From: CAYRVF01 sp964427535
GTDB taxonomy: Bacteria; Chloroflexota; Ktedonobacteria; Ktedonobacterales; JADMIN01
DNA: 43,393 bases
Assembly (NCBI GenBank): GCA_964427535.1
Contig: CAYRVF010000028.1
Coordinates: forward strand, 1-43,393
Reading direction: 5' to 3'
Part shown: positions 40,742 through 43,393 of the stretch, piece after piece
How positions within the stretch are numbered: position 1 is the stretch's first letter
Layout of the letters: each line of letters begins with the position of its first letter
The notes under the pieces: generated by a model
What the model saw: only the letters and a program-made list of their open reading frames with translations
Databases searched by the model: none
Told to the model about the DNA's origin: nothing
Translations under genes and position numbers: made by a program

Positions 40742-42175
40742 GTGTATCACCTGACCCGACACAAATACTGGTTCTTCGGCATCTCGCTGGCGGTCATCGT
40801 GCCCGGTCTGCTGGCCCTCATTTTCTGGGGGCTCAACCTCGGCATCGACTTCACCAATGGATCGAGCATCCAGCTCCGCTTCGCCAATAGCAACGTCACC
40901 ACGGCGCAGGTCGCGCAGGTGTTTCGCAACGCCCACGCGCAGGATGTGAACGTCTTCGCCTCGACGGACCTGCAGAGCACCGTGAATCCGTCGCAGTACG
41001 CCTACATCACGTTCGACCGGCCAATCGGCACGAACGAGCAAGCGACGGTGATGAGCAAGCTGAGCGACAAGAAGGCCAACCTCCCCAACGTCACGCGGGA
41101 CAAGACCTACTTCCAGCTCGCCGGCGCGAACGGTAAGTCCTCGGCGATGATCGTCGTCCACTTCGACAAGCCGGTGCAGGCCAGCGCCGTGCAGGCCGCG
41201 CTGAAGAACCTGCCCGCGACGGACCTGCCGCCGACGACCTCAGTGACGGGCGGCGCGACGCCGACAGCCTCGGCCACGTCGAGCACGACGGCGACCACGA
41301 CTCCGTCCGCCAGCTCGGCCACCGCGACGCCAGCGCCCGCGACGAGCCAGACGTTCCCCGTCTCGGTCTCGAACGTGACGATCGGCGCGAATACGCAGAT
41401 CTATCAGGTTGACACACAGACCTCGGTGAACACGTCGCAGACGGGCGGGAGCAAGGCCTCGCTCGACCTCGACACGCTCACCTCGCAGCTCAACCAGAGC
41501 TTTGGCCCGGTCTACGTCGTCGATCAGACGTCTGTGGGTCCGTCGATCGCGCAGGAGACGACGCGGAACGCGTTCTTCGCGGTGCTCTTCGCCTCGGCCG
41601 CGATTCTGCTCTACATCGGCATCGCCTTCCGCAAGGTCGGTAGCGCGAAGCGGTCGTTCCGGTTCGGCGCGAGCGCCATCATCGCGCTGCTGCACGACGT
41701 GCTGGTGGTCGTCGGGGTCTGGGCCATTCTCGGCCACTTCTTCGATTTCAAGGTCGACTCGCTGTTCCTGACCGCCGTGCTGACGGTCATCGGCTTCTCG
41801 GTCCACGACACGATCGTTGTCTTCGACCGCCTGCGCGAGAACCTCTCGCGGCGCACGTCGGAGAGCTTCGAGACGGTGGTCGACGCGAGCCTCGTGCAGA
41901 CGATGTCGCGCTCGTTGAATACGTCGCTGACGGTGATTATCACGCTCACCGCGCTGACGCTCTTTGGCGGCGCGTCGATCTACCAGTTCACGCTGGCGCT
42001 GCTGATCGGCATCCTCTCCGGCACGTACTCCTCGATCTTCAACGCGAGCATGATCCTCGTGGTCTGGGAGACCGGCGAGTACCGCAACTGGTTCGGCCGC
42101 AACAAGGGCAAGGGCACACCGGCCCGTGGCACGACGACCGCCGCCCGCCGCGAGCTTGCCGGCACGCGCGCGTAG
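40742..42175 (+). CDS. secF: Protein translocase subunit SecF with periplasmic insert
   Basis: 477 residues from GTG 40742, with GGAGGAG six bases upstream inside the end of secD; the usual SecF has about 300. The family start YWFFGISLAVIVPGLLALIFWGLNLGIDFTNG and the later FSVHDTIVVFDRLRENL and SLNTSLTVIITLTALTLFGG motifs are all present, with six helices. The extra length is in the periplasmic loop, including a Thr/Ser/Ala/Pro-rich linker (about residues 166-205) that looks disordered. It ends in a short basic cytoplasmic tail. With SecD it forms one heterodimer. Confidence 0.96.
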   Translation: MYHLTRHKYWFFGISLAVIVPGLLALIFWGLNLGIDFTNGSSIQLRFANSNVTTAQVAQVFRNAHAQDVNVFASTDLQSTVNPSQYAYITFDRPIGTNEQATVMSKLSDKKANLPNVTRDKTYFQLAGANGKSSAMIVVHFDKPVQASAVQAALKNLPATDLPPTTSVTGGATPTASATSSTTATTTPSASSATATPAPATSQTFPVSVSNVTIGANTQIYQVDTQTSVNTSQTGGSKASLDLDTLTSQLNQSFGPVYVVDQTSVGPSIAQETTRNAFFAVLFASAAILLYIGIAFRKVGSAKRSFRFGASAIIALLHDVLVVVGVWAILGHFFDFKVDSLFLTAVLTVIGFSVHDTIVVFDRLRENLSRRTSESFETVVDASLVQTMSRSLNTSLTVIITLTALTLFGGASIYQFTLALLIGILSGTYSSIFNASMILVVWETGEYRNWFGRNKGKGTPARGTTTAARRELAGTRA

Positions 42176-42194
42176 GGGGCCTCATCCTTCCCAG

Positions 42195-42222
42195 CCCCCT
42201 TTCCCTCGCGAGGGGAAGGGGG
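42195..42222. terminator. GC-rich hairpin after secF
   Basis: A 14-bp stem (42195-42208 with 42209-42222, one mismatch) with almost no loop. It begins 19 bases after the secF stop. There is no T run, so it is a possible terminator or transcript-end protector. Confidence 0.5.
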
Positions 42223-42238
42223 AGCCAGCGCCTGCTGC

Positions 42239-42268
42239 TTGACGCGGCATCCGCGCATCGTGTATACT
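42239..42268 (+). promoter_or_regulatory. Promoter of tRNA-Asn
   Basis: -35 TTGACG (42239-42244), 18-base spacer, -10 TATACT (42263-42268). The tRNA begins about 53 bases after the expected start point. Confidence 0.75.
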
Positions 42269-42327
42269 CGGACGTGCGTGCTTTGCCAGACGGTTTCTCG
42301 GCTGGACGGTGGAGACGCGCGACCCAT

Positions 42328-42402
42328 TCCTCGGTAGCTCAACGGTAGAGCAGGCGGCTGTTAACCGCAAGGTTACAGGTTCGAATCCTGTCCGAGGAGC
42401 CA
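42328..42402 (+). tRNA. tRNA-Asn (anticodon GTT)
   Basis: A full cloverleaf: acceptor TCCTCGG pairs with CCGAGGA (42392-42398), D arm GCTC/GAGC, anticodon GTT at 42360-42362 in loop CTGTTAA, T arm ACAGG-TTCGAAT-CCTGT. The discriminator is G and CCA is encoded (42400-42402). The anticodon stem has one G-A mismatch at its outer end. Confidence 0.95.
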
Positions 42403-42416
42403 GCACACACAACAGT

Positions 42417-42452
42417 CCCAGGCAGTCAATTCGCTTGACGCCTGGGCTTTTT
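42417..42452 (+). terminator. Intrinsic terminator of tRNA-Asn
   Basis: CCCAGGC (42417-42423) pairs with GCCTGGG (42440-42446), with an inner stem GTCAA/TTGAC, and is followed by CTTTTTGTT. Confidence 0.92.
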
Positions 42453-42625
42453 GTTGCCCCCTGACAGACCGCTGCTTTACTCCTCGTTGCGTGTCACGCA
42501 CATCTATCGTGTGATAGCCTCCCACCATGCGGTCGAATGAGACGACGGCAGGACGTAGCGCTCACTGTTTCCTGCAGAGATAGGCGGCGATTTCCGTGAC
42601 CGAACCCGGCATCGGAAGACATGCC

Positions 42626-42946
42626 ATGAGGCGTGGCGAGGTCTATTGGGTCAATTTCGACCCGGCTCAAGGCGGGGAGATTCAGAAACAGCGGCCAGCC
42701 GTGATTGTGAGCAACGATGCCGCGAACCAGGCGCTCAATCGCGTGCAGGTGGTGCCGCTCACCACGAACACCGGGCGCGTGTATCCGTCAGAGGCGCTGG
42801 TGCTGCTCAACGGCGAGGAACGCAAGGCGATGGCCGACCAGATACGGACGGTCTCGAAGCATCGTGTCGCCGATCTCGAGGGCCGGCTCTCGCACGAAGA
42901 CATGCGCCAAGTAGAGCGGGCGCTCCGCACCGAGCTCCGGTTGTAG
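42626..42946 (+). CDS. mazF: MazF/PemK-family toxin
   Basis: 106 residues from ATG 42626 (MRRGEVYWVNFD), with GGAAG seven bases upstream; the GTG at 42596 is less likely. The fold markers of MazF/PemK are present: GEVYWVNFDPAQGGEIQKQRPAVIVSN with the conserved Arg-Pro, VVPLTTN, and DQIRTVSKHR holding the catalytic region. Such toxins are mRNA endonucleases that cut at short specific sequences. No antitoxin lies upstream, where it is expected; a ribbon-helix-helix gene lies downstream on the other strand. The 173-base gap before it holds a small stem-loop (CTATC-GTGT-GATAG at 42504). Confidence 0.92.
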   Translation: MRRGEVYWVNFDPAQGGEIQKQRPAVIVSNDAANQALNRVQVVPLTTNTGRVYPSEALVLLNGEERKAMADQIRTVSKHRVADLEGRLSHEDMRQVERALRTELRL

Positions 42947-42979
42947 CTCTGACATACGGCGACGCGACCTACTCGCGGC

Positions 42980-43204
42980 CTATTCTAGCGAGTCATCGAG
43001 GCCGGACTCTATCCACTCTAGAGCCTCTTGCTCGCGCACCAACTCGGCTGCCATGTCGCGATATGCCTGTACCAGATCGTCATTCTCGATAACCAGCGGC
43101 CGCAATAGGTCTTCGATGAACTGGCTGATGTGCTCGTCATCGACCTGACGGCGCAGTCCCTCATACACGTCGTCTGGTAGGTCGATCATAACTTTGTGTG
43201 GCAT
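42980..43204 (-). CDS. Ribbon-helix-helix antitoxin-like protein
   Basis: 74 residues from ATG 43204 (MPHKVMIDLPDDVYEGL), with GGAG six bases upstream; a longer frame has no site. The first 45 residues fit a ribbon-helix-helix domain: strand KVMIDLP, then helices DDVYEGLRRQV and SQFIEDLLRPL. The tail (QAYRDMAAELVREQEALEWIESGLDDSLE) is acidic, as in antitoxins that block a MazF-type toxin. It faces the MazF gene tail to tail, 33 bases apart. Confidence 0.8.
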   Translation of the reverse strand: MPHKVMIDLPDDVYEGLRRQVDDEHISQFIEDLLRPLVIENDDLVQAYRDMAAELVREQEALEWIESGLDDSLE

Positions 43205-43343
43205 GGGACTCTCCCCCGGACTGGCGACCTCGCGGCTGTCGCACCGACATACTCGCCGCGACAGCATCAGTCTCAATCGTCTACATCACCATACCCCATT
43301 CAAATGCCCCCAGACGAGAGCGACGGAGCGTGCCGCAGGCAGA

Positions 43344-43361
43344 ATGTGAAACGGATCACAT
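43344..43361. promoter_or_regulatory. CRP/FNR-like palindrome
   Basis: ATGTGA-AACGGA-TCACAT is a perfect inverted repeat matching the CRP consensus TGTGA-N6-TCACA. It lies 140 bases upstream of the antitoxin start (minus strand) and close to the window edge, so it may control a gene outside. Confidence 0.55.
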
Positions 43362-43393
43362 CGTCGCGCGCTGACTCGTGTCATGCTGGACGG

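Overview
The window is GC-rich bacterial chromosome, most likely Chloroflexota (inferred from mycofactocin-type SDR and OYE genes beside a CYP102-type P450, an RHS protein and GC-rich hairpin repeats; no rRNA is present to settle it). A 100-base and a 10-base run of N mark assembly joins, so this looks like a draft or metagenome-derived assembly.

Left part (1-13.7 kb): the end of an ABC exporter; a large secreted RHS/YD-repeat protein with an unrecognised 174-residue C-terminal tip; a small membrane protein; a methyltransferase; a SUKH-type immunity-like gene; dnaN with a clear promoter; tRNA-Glu with its terminator; and a four-gene operon (ABC-2 ATPase, permease, Xre regulator, small membrane protein) behind a 38-bp nested palindrome.

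Middle (13.7-20.7 kb): an AbrB-type antitoxin/Doc toxin pair with an operator lying on its promoter; a self-sufficient CYP102 (P450-BM3-like) monooxygenase whose I-helix is lost in an assembly gap; an HdeD-like membrane protein; a GNAT acetyltransferase; and another membrane protein.

The main system (20.8-37.9 kb) is a mycofactocin-associated redox island, almost all on the minus strand. In transcription order it has SDR dehydrogenases (three intact, then a decayed copy, then another intact one), a MoxR ATPase, a MoxR-VWA fusion, two FadH/OYE-type flavin/Fe-S oxidoreductases, ETF alpha, a FixC-like ETF:quinone oxidoreductase, a FixX-like ferredoxin, ETF beta and an MftE-like creatininase-family peptidase. 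A divergent MerR-GAF regulator and a fifth SDR lie at the upstream end. The inferred scheme is that SDR dehydrogenases with tightly held NAD pass electrons to mycofactocin, and the ETF/FixCX proteins pass them on to the quinone pool, with the MoxR/VWA pair as a maturation chaperone. The core biosynthesis genes mftA, mftB, mftC, mftD and mftF are not in the window.

Right part (38-43.4 kb): an A/T-richer HNH endonuclease gene with its own promoter; secD-secF behind a near-consensus promoter; tRNA-Asn with promoter and terminator; a MazF/PemK toxin facing a ribbon-helix-helix antitoxin on the opposite strand; and a perfect CRP/FNR-like palindrome at the edge.
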